In this document: piece after piece, positions 31,249 through 40,018 of the stretch
Position numbering within the stretch: position 1 is the stretch's first letter
Layout: each line of letters starts with the position of its first letter
NCBI GenBank assembly: GCA_026988575.1
Contig: JALSKZ010000057.1
Location: 1-45,639, forward strand
DNA: 45,639 nt
Direction of reading: 5' to 3'
DNA from: Thermodesulfobacteriales bacterium
GTDB taxonomy: Bacteria; Desulfobacterota; Thermodesulfobacteria; Thermodesulfobacteriales; Thermodesulfatatoraceae
The notes under the pieces: model-generated
What the model was told of the DNA's origin: nothing
Database searches by the model: none
What the model saw: the letters and a program-made list of their open reading frames with translations, nothing else
Translations under genes and position numbers: made by a program

Positions 31249-32084
31249 TGCCACGCTATCTGTTGGTCGGACACCTCACACGAGACTTGGTCTCTTGTGG
31301 CTTTCGTTACGGTGGGGCAGTGCTTTACGGCGGGCTTACTGCCCGCCGTTTTGGTTTTGAGACCAAAGTAGTCACCGCCTGTGCCGAACACGACCTTGAT
31401 TTATTATTCCCCGAAATCTCTTTTTTTGTTTTCCCCTCTTCCAGCTCCACTGTGTTTGAAAATATAGAGACGAGCCAAGGGCGTGAACAAATAGTGTGGC
31501 AAAAGGCCCCTCCCCTTGATTTACAAAGGCTTCCTAAAGAGTGGCGCAAGGCAGATATAGTCCACTTGGCCCCTGTGCTAGACGAAATCGACCCGGATTG
31601 CGGCCCACTTTTTGAAACATCGTTTTTGGTAGCCAACCCCCAGGGGTGGTTTAGACAGGTCTTGGCCTCGGGTCACGTGGTCCATAAAAGACCAGACCTT
31701 TCCGCCTGGCCGGTGTTTGAGGCCTTGGTGGTGAGCGAAGAAGACCTCCATAAAGACTTGACCTATCTGCCTCAACTTCGCCAAAAGACTAAACTCTTGG
31801 TGTTGACCCAGGGGGCCAAAGGGGCCTGGTTGTTTTTCAGGAACCAAGAAAAATTCTTTCCTGCCAAACCTCTCCAGCCCAAAGATACTACCGGAGCAGG
31901 GGATATATTGGCCGCGGCCTTTTTTGCTGCTCTCTTTGCTGGCTTTGCCCCGGAAAAGGCCTTGACCCTGGCCATGTGCTTAGCCGCCCTTTCTGTGACC
32001 AGAGAAGGCCTGGCTGGTGTGCCTTCAGTAGTAGAAATCTCTCGCTATTTACAAGAGTTAGGATATAATCCGAAACAATATTAG
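31248..32084 (+). CDS. PfkB-family carbohydrate/nucleoside kinase
   Basis: Ribokinase-like sugar or nucleoside kinase of 278 aa. The N-terminal YLLVGHLTRDL and the GGAVLYGGLTARRFGF segment fit the substrate lid region; the C-terminal anion-hole/catalytic motif is DTTGAGDILAAAFFAAL with the catalytic Asp. The usual GG substrate motif is present but the central region (FPSSSSTVFENIE, APVLDEID) is unlike well-known members, so the substrate (sugar, nucleoside or cofactor precursor) cannot be named. The true start is ATG 31248, sharing one base with the ilvD stop. A 194-bp AT-rich gap follows. Confidence 0.85.
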   Translation: MPRYLLVGHLTRDLVSCGFRYGGAVLYGGLTARRFGFETKVVTACAEHDLDLLFPEISFFVFPSSSSTVFENIETSQGREQIVWQKAPPLDLQRLPKEWRKADIVHLAPVLDEIDPDCGPLFETSFLVANPQGWFRQVLASGHVVHKRPDLSAWPVFEALVVSEEDLHKDLTYLPQLRQKTKLLVLTQGAKGAWLFFRNQEKFFPAKPLQPKDTTGAGDILAAAFFAALFAGFAPEKALTLAMCLAALSVTREGLAGVPSVVEISRYLQELGYNPKQY

Positions 32085-32166
32085 ATAATATTGAGAAAAA
32101 CATGACAAATTTTTGAAAAAACACAATAATTGCCATTAAAGCCAAATATCTAAAAATTTTATCCTG

Positions 32167-32196
32167 TTGACTAAAGCTTTCAGTTTTTGTGATAAA
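32167..32196 (+). promoter_or_regulatory. Putative promoter of the carbonic anhydrase gene
   Basis: TTGACT (32167-32172), 18-nt spacer, GATAAA (32191-32196) preceded by an extended -10 TGT. It gives a leader of about 75 bases, ending in GAGGAGAGGAGG before ATG 32279. Confidence 0.5.
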
Positions 32197-32278
32197 AATC
32201 TAGACTTGAAAAGGGGTGGGGAGGAGAGAGCATTAAGGTGTCATAAAAATATTAAAAAAGAGGAGAGGAGGTAAGTGC

Positions 32279-33031
32279 ATGCGTAAGGTCTTTATGTTGG
32301 TTGTTATGTGTGTCTTTTTAATGTCTGGGATGGTTTTGGCCAGTGGTCATGGAGGCAGTGTAATGTCTCCGGCCAAGGCCCTAGAGAAGATTGTTACAGG
32401 TAATGATCAGTTTGTTAAGAGTCATAAGCCCCATTATTTTGAGCCTTACCAGACTTCGCAGCACCCCTTTGTCACTATGATTACTTGTTCAGATGCCCGT
32501 GTGCAGACTAACGCCCTCTTACCCGATGCCATAGACAAGGTCTTTGTTATCCGTAATATCGGTAACCAGTTGGTGGTTTCTCGTGGTTCCATAGATTACG
32601 GGATCCTTCACTTACACACGCCTATTCTTTTGATCCTCGGACACACCCACTGTGGTGCTGTAAAGGCGGCCATGGGTGATTACAAAGGGGAGACCGAGGG
32701 AATTCGCAACGAACTAGATCATTTACATCTGCCTCTTATGGCCGATACCGGCAAAGGTGATTTTGAATTGCGCTGGCTTAAAAACGTAGAGCGCAATGTG
32801 GACTGGCAGGTGGCTCAGGCCATGAGTTTTTACCCCAACCTGGTTAAGTCTGGTAAGCTTGTGGTCGTGGGGGCTGTTTATGATTTCCTAAACGTTTACG
32901 GTAAGGGTTATGGACGTATGGTTATTATTAACGTAAACGGTGTTACCTGCCCCCAGAAGATACAAAATCACCCGGTACTTAATGATTTGTCTAAGGTAAT
33001 GCGCAAAGTTGTAGTGGGAAGTCATCATTAA
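32279..33031 (+). CDS. Exported beta-class carbonic anhydrase
   Basis: Zinc enzyme interconverting CO2 and bicarbonate, 250 aa. A signal peptide (MRKVFMLVVMCVFLMSGMVLA, cleavage near Ala21) places it in the periplasm. The beta-CA zinc site is complete: C70-S-D72-A-R74 and H122-T-H-C125-G. VFVIRNIGNQL and GSIDYGILHLHTPILLILGHTHCGAV are standard. The C-terminus from about 205 (YDFLNVYGKGYGRMVIINVNG) is the usual final strand. It is a single-gene unit with its own promoter and a strong terminator. In a CO2-fixing or sulfate-reducing thermophile it may speed CO2 supply or buffer the periplasm (inference). Confidence 0.93.
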   Translation: MRKVFMLVVMCVFLMSGMVLASGHGGSVMSPAKALEKIVTGNDQFVKSHKPHYFEPYQTSQHPFVTMITCSDARVQTNALLPDAIDKVFVIRNIGNQLVVSRGSIDYGILHLHTPILLILGHTHCGAVKAAMGDYKGETEGIRNELDHLHLPLMADTGKGDFELRWLKNVERNVDWQVAQAMSFYPNLVKSGKLVVVGAVYDFLNVYGKGYGRMVIINVNGVTCPQKIQNHPVLNDLSKVMRKVVVGSHH

Positions 33032-33070
33032 TGGAGTCGTTCTGAGTTTTCCCACTCCTTTTCAAATTTT

Positions 33071-33110
33071 TAGGGGCCACCTCCACAAGGTGGCCCCTAG
33101 TTGTTTTTTA
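33071..33110 (+). terminator. Intrinsic terminator of the carbonic anhydrase gene
   Basis: TAGGGGCCACCT (33071-33082) pairs perfectly with AGGTGGCCCCTA (33088-33099) around a CCACA loop, followed by GTTGTTTTTTA. A textbook + strand terminator that also sits just beyond the convergent motE stop. Confidence 0.92.
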
Positions 33111-33116
33111 GAACTC

Positions 33117-33680
33117 TTATAACTCCTTGGGAGGTAGTCCCGAGAGGGATTCAGCCAGAGAAGCGGCCTTTTCCGGAGGCATGGAAGAAAGGATACGGGC
33201 CACTTGATCGGTCTTTAGAGCAGACAAGATCTTTATGGCCATATCTTGGTCCATGGCCACCAAAAGTTTGGCCGCTTTAGAAGGCTTCATATTGGCGTAA
33301 GCCCCCACCAACAACTTAAATCGTTTGGTCTTTATGACCTGGATTTCCTTTAATTTGCGTTCAATTTCGTCTTCTAGGGCAGTTAAGGTAGTTAGCCGTT
33401 TATTGACTTGGTCTTGCAATAATTGGAGGTCTTTTTTTTCTTTCTCTATTTTTTGGGCCTCCACCGCGAGGTGCTCTTTTTCGGCCCTTAAGGCCGCAAA
33501 AATTTCTTGAGGACAGTTCATTAAGGCCTGGTCTTTTTTATCTTTTGTGGCCTGGGCCAAGGCCTCTTGGGGCTCAAAGAGAAACCGGTTGGTTTGATAC
33601 AAATAATACAACATACTGCTAAATAATACTTTGGTCCCGGCCAAGATGACCAGGACAGGCACCCACCTAGAGAGTTTCAT
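33117..33680 (-). CDS. motE: MotE-family flagellar chaperone-like protein
   Basis: A 187-residue single-pass membrane protein placed last in the flagellar operon. It has an N-terminal membrane segment (about 8-26), a long coiled coil (about 65-115, rich in Glu/Lys/Gln) and a C-terminal MgtE_N-like domain (about 120-185: YANMKPSKAAKLLVAMDQDMAIKILSALKTD). This is the layout of MotE, which helps stabilise the stator protein MotC in alphaproteobacteria; related FliG-like proteins occur in many flagellar clusters. No signal for a cleaved peptide. It overlaps fliJ by 14 bases. The domain call is good; the exact role is inferred from context. Confidence 0.8.
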   Translation of the reverse strand: MKLSRWVPVLVILAGTKVLFSSMLYYLYQTNRFLFEPQEALAQATKDKKDQALMNCPQEIFAALRAEKEHLAVEAQKIEKEKKDLQLLQDQVNKRLTTLTALEDEIERKLKEIQVIKTKRFKLLVGAYANMKPSKAAKLLVAMDQDMAIKILSALKTDQVARILSSMPPEKAASLAESLSGLPPKEL

Positions 33681-34107
33681 GGCGTTTCCTCCGCATGAGC
33701 ATTAGATCGTCGAGGTTTTTAAATTCCTCCTTCTTGAGGTTTTCCATATATTGCTTCCACGCCTTTTGATAGAGGGCCTCGGCAGTACGCCTTTTTTGGT
33801 AAAGCCTCAAGGCCTTTTCCCTTAAATCTTCCACCTCTTTTTTCTTTTGGACCAAGATTTTTTCTACCTTTAATTTTTCGGCCATGGCCATCTCCAACCC
33901 CCAGGCAAAGTCTTCTAAATCTGCCCCTCTTACGGTTTTCTTCTCCAAAGAGTTATACATTTCTTTGGGGCGTTTGCTTATTTCGACCAAGAGTTTTTCT
34001 ATTTCTTCCACGGCTTGTTGTCCTCGCTGAAAGTCCTCCTGGGCCTTTTTCTCTCGGAGTTCAGATACCCAAAGCAGAGTTTTTAGGGCCTTTGGAGGTC
34101 TTTTCAT
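33667..34107 (-). CDS. fliJ: Flagellar export protein FliJ
   Basis: Coiled-coil stalk of the flagellar type III export ATPase, linking FliI to FlhA. The 146-residue protein is almost entirely helical and charged, with heptad-like Leu/Glu/Lys pattern across both halves and no membrane segment, matching FliJ in size. Sequence conservation in this family is low, so the call rests on length, coiled coil and position between fliI and motE. Its ATG overlaps the fliI stop (ATGA). Confidence 0.88.
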   Translation of the reverse strand: MKRPPKALKTLLWVSELREKKAQEDFQRGQQAVEEIEKLLVEISKRPKEMYNSLEKKTVRGADLEDFAWGLEMAMAEKLKVEKILVQKKKEVEDLREKALRLYQKRRTAEALYQKAWKQYMENLKKEEFKNLDDLMLMRRKRHETL

Positions 34108-35417
34108 TTACCCACCACCTGAAAAAGACGGTCTAAACTGTCTTTTAAATCGGCTTTTTCTTGAATTTCCTGTTGTAAAAATTTTCTTATGGGCTCAATG
34201 AGTTTAAGGGCCTGATCGATTTCCGGATTACTCCCTGCTACATAGGCCCCTATGTTTATAAGGTCTTCGGCCTGACGGTAGATGGCCAGGTAGTGGATTA
34301 ACCTTCGGGCCGCTCGTATCTGGTCTAGGGATACGATGTCGTTCATTACCCTGCTTATACTGGCAAGTACGTCGATGGCCGGGTAATGACCCTGGTGGGC
34401 CAATTCGCGCGAGAGCACAATATGGCCGTCCACAATAGAGCGTACCGCGTCGGCAATAGGTTCGTTAAAATCGTCTCCTTCTACCAGGACCGTATAGAAG
34501 GCGGTTATACTACCTGCTCCCTTTTTGGGCCCTGGCCTCTCCAAAAGACGGGGTAGGGCGGCAAATACCGAGGGTGTATAACCTCTGGCCGTAGGGGGTT
34601 CTCCTATGGCCAGCCCTACTTCCCGACCCGCCATGCAAAAACGGGTAAGGGAGTCCATCATGAGGAGTACATCTAGGCCTTGGTCACGGAAATACTCTGC
34701 TATGGCTGTAGCCAAGTAGGCTCCCCTTATACGTAAAGGGGGAGGTTGGTCGGAGGTGGCCACCACCACCACCGAACGCTTAAGTCCTTCTTCGCCCAGG
34801 TCTCTTTCCAAAAATTCCAGGACCTCCCGGCCCCGTTCGCCTATAAGGGCGATTACGTTCACATCGGCCTTGGTGTGACGGGCCATCATGCCCAAGAGCG
34901 TGCTTTTGCCCACGCCTGAACCAGCCATTATGGCCATTCGTTGACCTTTACCCGGGGTGAGCAAGGCGTTTATAGCCCTGATGCCCACGTCCAAGGGTTC
35001 TGAAATACGACTGCGCTCAAAGGGCTTTAATGGTTCGGCATACAGGGGGTAATAAGACGAAGGTGGGGGTAGGGGTTTGCCGTCAAGGGGGTTGCCCAAG
35101 GCGTCTAGAACGCGGCCCAAAAGGCCATCACCCACGCGTACCCCCGGATCCATTTTCAAAAACACTTTACTGCCTGGCTCCACTCCTCGGGGGTCTCCCA
35201 GAGGTATAAGCAAGACCCGTTCTTCCCGAAAACCTACCGCCTCAGCCAGGATGCTTTCTCCAGAAGGTAAAACTATTTCACAAAGGCCCCCTATGCTTAC
35301 GTTGGGACCTTCGGCCTCTACCACAAGGCCTACCACACGTTTGACCAGGCCACAGACGGTTACTGATTCTACATCTTTTACCGCCGCGATATAGGCAGTA
35401 AGATCAAGGCCTTGCAT
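34104..35417 (-). CDS. fliI: Flagellum-specific ATPase FliI
   Basis: Hexameric ATPase of the flagellar type III export apparatus, 437 aa. Walker A is GSGVGKST in RMAIMAGSGVGKSTLLGMMARH, Walker B LLMMDSLTRF, and the F1-like motifs GERGREVLEFLE and ARGYTPSVFAALPRLLERPG are intact. The N-terminal barrel (VVGLVVEAEGPNVSIGGLCEI) is as in FliI rather than F1 beta. Located between fliH and fliJ, one base after the fliH stop. Confidence 0.97.
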   Translation of the reverse strand: MQGLDLTAYIAAVKDVESVTVCGLVKRVVGLVVEAEGPNVSIGGLCEIVLPSGESILAEAVGFREERVLLIPLGDPRGVEPGSKVFLKMDPGVRVGDGLLGRVLDALGNPLDGKPLPPPSSYYPLYAEPLKPFERSRISEPLDVGIRAINALLTPGKGQRMAIMAGSGVGKSTLLGMMARHTKADVNVIALIGERGREVLEFLERDLGEEGLKRSVVVVATSDQPPPLRIRGAYLATAIAEYFRDQGLDVLLMMDSLTRFCMAGREVGLAIGEPPTARGYTPSVFAALPRLLERPGPKKGAGSITAFYTVLVEGDDFNEPIADAVRSIVDGHIVLSRELAHQGHYPAIDVLASISRVMNDIVSLDQIRAARRLIHYLAIYRQAEDLINIGAYVAGSNPEIDQALKLIEPIRKFLQQEIQEKADLKDSLDRLFQVVGK

Positions 35418-35418
35418 T

Positions 35419-36255
35419 TTAGCCCTCCAGGCGACTCAAAATCTCACGCCATTTGCGCTCGTAAGTGGCGTCAATCAACCCAAAGTCTGTTTCCAATAAA
35501 CACCCTCCTCGGGACACGTTGTCGTCGGGGACGAGGTCAAAGTCTTTGAGTTTGGAAAATTCTACCGACAACTCTTGCATGACCGCTTCCATATACTCTA
35601 TGTCTTCTGGGTTTAGGTGGAGTTTTACCCGCGATTGTTCCACTACGTGGGCCAAGGCCTCGCGGATACAGGCAATAAGCACCTCTGGGCCCTGAGAGAT
35701 CTCGCGGTGAATTACCTTTTCTGCTATGGCTTTGACCAGTTCAAACACCGGTCTTTCTAAAGAAAGCACGTGGTGTTCTATTTCGTTTTCCAGGTTTTCC
35801 AGGAGTCTTTTTAGACGTTTGGCCACCGACTCGTACTGTTGGCGTCCCAATTCTAGGCCGTCTTTTTGTCCCTGAGCAAATCCCTTTTCGTAGGCCTCCT
35901 GTTCTAAAAGGGCCAATTTTTCAGCTACTCCCGGAAGACTTAGGGGATCTATATCTGGGGCAGTATCCGTTTGGGCCTCTGTGCTTGAAGGGGGGTCGTT
36001 TTTTGGGCTTTTAACCTCTGGGAGTGAGTCTACAGCCTGCCCCATACTTTCGGGGCTGGGGGAGGCCTCGGGGAGGATATTTTCGTCAGAGGATGTGTCT
36101 TCTTCTGTCTTCGGCTCGTTTTTGGTCTTTTGACGTGCCTCTTCGGGCAAGAGGTGATATAAGGGGCTAAAGGTCTCTTTGTCTTCCTCTTTAGAAAGGT
36201 CTTCCACGTTTAGGCTATAAAAACGTATTTCTCCACCCTTTATAATCTTAGACAA
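35419..36255 (-). CDS. fliH: Flagellar assembly protein FliH
   Basis: Regulator/stator of the FliI ATPase, 278 aa. The first 115 residues are acidic and low in complexity (Glu/Asp/Ser/Pro), then YEKGFAQGQKDGLELGRQQYE begins the family coiled coil with its small-residue repeats, followed by the C-terminal globular part (KLHLNPEDIEYMEAVM, GGCLLETDFGLIDATYERKWREI), which matches the FliH/YscL C-terminal domain. It is longer than E. coli FliH (235 aa) because of the N-terminal extension. The start overlaps the fliG end by eight bases. Confidence 0.93.
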   Translation of the reverse strand: MSKIIKGGEIRFYSLNVEDLSKEEDKETFSPLYHLLPEEARQKTKNEPKTEEDTSSDENILPEASPSPESMGQAVDSLPEVKSPKNDPPSSTEAQTDTAPDIDPLSLPGVAEKLALLEQEAYEKGFAQGQKDGLELGRQQYESVAKRLKRLLENLENEIEHHVLSLERPVFELVKAIAEKVIHREISQGPEVLIACIREALAHVVEQSRVKLHLNPEDIEYMEAVMQELSVEFSKLKDFDLVPDDNVSRGGCLLETDFGLIDATYERKWREILSRLEG

Positions 36256-37267
36256 ACTCTTCCTCCCCGGCGGTAAGGATAATTTTGCCTTCTTGTTCCA
36301 GACGTTTGGCCACCTTGATGATGTTTTGCTGGGCAGCCTCTACGTCGGAGACCCTTACCGGGCCCATGATTTCCAAGTCTTCCTTTAGGAGCTGGGCCGC
36401 ACGTTCACTCATGTTATTGAAGAATTTTTCACGTAGCTCCTCAGAGGCGGTCTTTAAGGCCAGTTTCAGGTCTTCGGTGGAGATCTCTTTGAGGATGGCC
36501 TGGATGGCGGTGTCGTCTACTTTGAGCAGATCTTCAAAGGTGAACAAGTACTTACGCACCTCTTCGGCAAGGGTGGGGTTTTCTTCCTCCACCGCAGAAA
36601 GGATGTCTTCTTCTAGGTCTCGACCTACATGGGAAAGGATTTCCGCAGCCCTTTCTACTCCTCCGAGTTTGCGGCTAAATGTTCCACCCACGGCTTGTAA
36701 TTCCTCCTCTAGGGCGGTGCTGATTTCCTGGATTATTTCGGGATCTACTTTGTCTAGTTCGGCTATACGGAAGATTACTTCAGAGCGGAGTTTTTCCGGT
36801 AAGACAGCAAGGACTTGACCAGACTTATCTGGATCGAGGTGTACTAAAATAATAGCAATGGTTTGAGGGTGTTCATTGCGCAAAAAGTTGGCAATAGTAC
36901 GTGGATCAAGGCGCCGTAACTTTTCAAAGACTTTGGGGCCCAATTCCTGGCGGATCTCTTCGTATATTTCTTTACCCCTTTCCCCGTAAGCCTTGACCAA
37001 ACTTTCCTGGAGGAATTCGTCCGGAGATACCGAAATATCGGCCAGCAATTCTTTACTTTCTACGTTGGCCTCCTCCAGGACTTTTTTTACTACCTGAGCA
37101 GGGATATACCCCAAGCGTGCCATTTCTATACCGATTCTTTTGATTTCTTCTTCGTTGAGATATTTGTAGACCTCGGCGGTAAATTCCTCACCCATGGTAA
37201 GCAAGAATATAGCGGCCTTTTGTGGACCGGAGAGATTATCAGGGTCTAATTTTTTATACGCTGGCAT
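36248..37267 (-). CDS. fliG: Flagellar motor switch protein FliG
   Basis: Rotor component linking the MS-ring (FliF) to FliM and torque generation with stator proteins, 339 aa. The N-terminal domain begins LSGPQKAAIFLLTMGEE; the middle domain has NFLRNEHPQTIAIILVHLDPDKSGQVL; the C-terminal domain carries the EHPQ-type and charged torque helix region (LKLALKTASEELREKFFNNMSERAAQLLKEDLE). All three domains are present at normal length. Position after fliF, overlapping it by 14 bases, is the usual order. Confidence 0.97.
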   Translation of the reverse strand: MPAYKKLDPDNLSGPQKAAIFLLTMGEEFTAEVYKYLNEEEIKRIGIEMARLGYIPAQVVKKVLEEANVESKELLADISVSPDEFLQESLVKAYGERGKEIYEEIRQELGPKVFEKLRRLDPRTIANFLRNEHPQTIAIILVHLDPDKSGQVLAVLPEKLRSEVIFRIAELDKVDPEIIQEISTALEEELQAVGGTFSRKLGGVERAAEILSHVGRDLEEDILSAVEEENPTLAEEVRKYLFTFEDLLKVDDTAIQAILKEISTEDLKLALKTASEELREKFFNNMSERAAQLLKEDLEIMGPVRVSDVEAAQQNIIKVAKRLEQEGKIILTAGEEEFV

Positions 37268-38852
37268 TCTCCTCGGCCTCCTTAATTATCTTTTTGCGCT
37301 CTTCTTCACTCTCTTCGGCCAGCCACTTTTTGACTAGTATGGCTGCCCTTTCGGGACGGCTCTGGATAATCCCTAGGGCTATTTCTTGCGGTAGTGGTTG
37401 TATTTCTTCGCCCTCTAGTTCGGCTTCTTCACCAGTAGGTAGGGCCTCTTCTAGGGGTTCTTCTGCGGGGGCAAGGCGTTCCAGGAAGGTCTTTAGTATG
37501 GGGCGCACAATCAAGAGCAAGAATAATAATATCAGCAGGAATTCTAACACCGGACGGGTGAACCGGCTGGCGTAGGTATACCACTTGGACTCCTGGGCCA
37601 AAGAAGCCTCGCCTTCAAAGGGTAGGCTTACCACTTCTACCCGGTCTCCCCGATCGGGGTTGTACCCAATGGCCCCCTTTACCAGGCGCTCTACCAAGAT
37701 ACTGGTGTCTTCGGAAGCCTGGGCCTCTCCCTTTTGGGGAGGATGTTTGCCCAATATCGAGGAGTCAAGGAGGACGGCCACGGAAATCCTCTTGATGCTC
37801 CCTGGCTCTAGTTCTTTGTTGCGCGATACCTTGCTTACTTCGTAATTCCGCGTAAGGCTACGTTTATATTCCTTCTCGGTGCGCGAAAGCGTCTTGGTGT
37901 TCCCTTCTACTTTATTGGCCAGGGCCCCTTTTACCCCAGGGACTCCGCTGTTTGTTCCCCCTTCTTTTTGTTCTTCTTGCGACAGTTCGCTGCGGATGGC
38001 CGTACCTTCGGGGTCATAAATTTCTTCTTTGACGGTCTCTTTGGTAAAGTCTACGTCTACGGTTACTTGGGCAATGGCGTGCCCAGGTCCCAGGGCTTGA
38101 GACAAGAGCTGTTCAATCTTCTCTTTATAGGCCTCCTCTAAGTGCTGTTTGTAGGCCAATTGTTCGTTGTTTAATTGTTCTTCGGGAGAAGGGGCGTGGT
38201 AGAGTACGTGTCCTGTAGTATCCACTACGCTTACGTTTTCGGGGTCAAGGCCTGTTACGGCGCTAGAGACTAAATTTACGATCCCTTGGACTTCACTGCG
38301 ACTCAAGGTCATTCCAGGTTTTAACTTTATAAACACAGCGGCCTTGGGTGGTTTTTCTTGGGAAATAAATAGACTCTCCTTGGGCAGGGCCAGGTGTACC
38401 CTTGCTGATTCTACTTCTTTTAGACTCGATATGGTACGCGAAAGTTCCCCTTCCAGGGCCCTCTGATAATTGACCCGTTGCAGGAAATCTGTAGCTCCCA
38501 ACTGGTTCCGATCAAATATTTCAAAGCCTTCTACATGGGGGCCAATAATACCCTTGCTGGCCAGGGTCATGCGTATTTCAGGTACCTTGTCTTTGGGGAC
38601 ATAAATGGCCCTTTCTCCCTTTAGCTTATAGGGGATCTTTTCTTTTTTTAAGAAGTCCACCACCTGGCTCAGGTTTTCCTCGGGGAGTCCTCGGTAAAGG
38701 AGCCCCCATTCCACCCGGTTGGTGTAATAGATGAGGACCAAAAAGCTGGCCAAGACCACGCTAAGAATCCCCAGAGAGGCTATTTTTTGCTCTCGGCTCA
38801 GGTTTTGCCACAGGTCTTTTAATTGTTGGACAATTTCCTTGGGGGTTGGCAT
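37254..38852 (-). CDS. fliF: Flagellar MS-ring protein FliF
   Basis: Forms the MS ring in the inner membrane, 532 aa. TM1 spans about residues 24-42 (IASLGILSVVLASFLVLIYY), then two ring-building motifs with WGLLYRGLPEENLSQV, LGATDFLQRVNYQRALEGEL and ARVHLALPKESLF, a periplasmic beta-rich insertion, TM2 about 430-455 (LEFLLILLFLLLIVRPI), and a C-terminal acidic tail for FliG binding. Length is typical for the group. The next gene, fliG, overlaps its end. Confidence 0.97.
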   Translation of the reverse strand: MPTPKEIVQQLKDLWQNLSREQKIASLGILSVVLASFLVLIYYTNRVEWGLLYRGLPEENLSQVVDFLKKEKIPYKLKGERAIYVPKDKVPEIRMTLASKGIIGPHVEGFEIFDRNQLGATDFLQRVNYQRALEGELSRTISSLKEVESARVHLALPKESLFISQEKPPKAAVFIKLKPGMTLSRSEVQGIVNLVSSAVTGLDPENVSVVDTTGHVLYHAPSPEEQLNNEQLAYKQHLEEAYKEKIEQLLSQALGPGHAIAQVTVDVDFTKETVKEEIYDPEGTAIRSELSQEEQKEGGTNSGVPGVKGALANKVEGNTKTLSRTEKEYKRSLTRNYEVSKVSRNKELEPGSIKRISVAVLLDSSILGKHPPQKGEAQASEDTSILVERLVKGAIGYNPDRGDRVEVVSLPFEGEASLAQESKWYTYASRFTRPVLEFLLILLFLLLIVRPILKTFLERLAPAEEPLEEALPTGEEAELEGEEIQPLPQEIALGIIQSRPERAAILVKKWLAEESEEERKKIIKEAEENASV

Positions 38853-38870
38853 GGGATCGATCTCCTCACT

Positions 38871-39155
38871 TTATAGCTGCATGCGCATTATTTCTTGATA
38901 GGCCTGGAGTATCTTGCTACGTACCTGAAGCAGGAGCTTAAAAGACAATTCAGCCTTGGTGGCTGTAAGCGTAAGTCCTACCAGGTCTGGGTCTTGACCA
39001 GTGGCTACGGCCATTAGTTTTTGAGCCATGGCCTTTTGGTCGTGGTCTACGGCCTTTATTTCTTTACGGATGAGGTCTAAAAAACCTTTTTCCGCCGGGG
39101 CAGGTTTAATAGAAGAGGCCTGTTTGCCCAAAGGGGTATATAGGTTTACCTTCAT
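38871..39155 (-). CDS. fliE: Flagellar hook-basal body complex protein FliE
   Basis: Small (94 aa) protein joining the MS ring to the rod. The C-terminal half LVGLTLTATKAELSFKLLLQ followed by VRSKILQAYQEIMRMQL is the conserved FliE signature, ending at the usual Met-x-Leu. It lies between flgC and fliF, as in most flagellar operons. Confidence 0.94.
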   Translation of the reverse strand: MKVNLYTPLGKQASSIKPAPAEKGFLDLIRKEIKAVDHDQKAMAQKLMAVATGQDPDLVGLTLTATKAELSFKLLLQVRSKILQAYQEIMRMQL

Positions 39156-39166
39156 TTATTACCTCC

Positions 39167-39604
39167 CTAACGCAGTAGATCTAAGGTCTTGAGGGCCAAG
39201 GTCTTGGTAATATTGACCACAGACAGGTTGGCCTGGTAGGCCCGGGAGGCCTCCAGTAATTCGACCATTTCGGTCATTACGTCTACATTGGGGTAGCGCA
39301 CGTATCCTCGGGCATCGGCATCGGGGTGTGCGGGGTCATAGACCTCTCGAAAAGGGCTCTTATCGTCTACAATGGCCACTACTTGGGCACGTAGTAATTT
39401 ATCGCCCAGGGCCTGGCCGAAATTTTTTTCTATCTCTGGAGGTAAGGGAGTAGCGGCTACGATTACGTCTTTGGCCCGGTAGGGGCCACCGTCTAAGGTG
39501 CGGGTTACATTGGCGTTGGCCAGATTCATGGCCGAGACGTCAAGCCTTACCCGTTGGGTAGATAATCCACTGGCGGCTAGACGCAAAGCAGTAATAATTT
39601 TCAT
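39167..39604 (-). CDS. flgC: Flagellar basal-body rod protein FlgC
   Basis: Proximal rod protein, 145 aa, exported by the flagellar type III system. The N-terminal rod signature ALRLAASGLSTQRVRLDVSAMNLANANVTRT and the C-terminal YPNVDVMTEMVELLEASRAYQANLSVVN and TLDLLR segments are diagnostic. The start overlaps the flgB stop (TAATG), and AAGGAGG lies ahead of it. Confidence 0.96.
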   Translation of the reverse strand: MKIITALRLAASGLSTQRVRLDVSAMNLANANVTRTLDGGPYRAKDVIVAATPLPPEIEKNFGQALGDKLLRAQVVAIVDDKSPFREVYDPAHPDADARGYVRYPNVDVMTEMVELLEASRAYQANLSVVNITKTLALKTLDLLR

Positions 39605-40008
39605 TAGCCTTTACCTCCTTCGGTTATGGCGTCTCTTAGAATTTGCAATTCCTTTATCAAGGCCTGGACCGTGGCCTGGTAAAGGATGGTGTTTTCTGTA
39701 AGACGAGCCATTTCTTCTTCCAGAGATACGTTGTTGGGGGTGCCCTCGTCTGGTGGCGACCAGTCCTCTTCTGTAGTGACTGGTGGTTGCCAGGGTTTGG
39801 GTTTTATGTGGCGTGGGTTTGTGGTTACCAGATGGGGTTGCCCTTGCATATAGGCCTGCATAATCCTTTCAAAGGGTAAGACTTTGCGGCGGTAGCCAGG
39901 GGTGTCCACGTTGGCGATATTGGCGGCGATAACGTCATTGCGGCTTAGCCTTAGTTTGAGGCTCTGGGCCACCAGTTGCCAGGTCTTATCGAATAGCTTT
40001 ACGCCCAT
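39604..40008 (-). CDS. flgB: Flagellar basal-body rod protein FlgB
   Basis: Proximal rod protein of 134 aa from ATG 40008, which lies 5 nt behind AAGGAGG; the longer frame to 40074 runs into the preceding gene and is not used. The N-terminal rod motif SLKLRLSRNDVIAANIANVDTPGYRRK is typical, and the C-terminus LTENTILYQATVQALIKELQIL matches the family. First structural gene of the flagellar run, 10 bases behind the sigma-54 regulator. Confidence 0.96.
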   Translation of the reverse strand: MGVKLFDKTWQLVAQSLKLRLSRNDVIAANIANVDTPGYRRKVLPFERIMQAYMQGQPHLVTTNPRHIKPKPWQPPVTTEEDWSPPDEGTPNNVSLEEEMARLTENTILYQATVQALIKELQILRDAITEGGKG

Positions 40009-40018
40009 AGCGCCCTCC

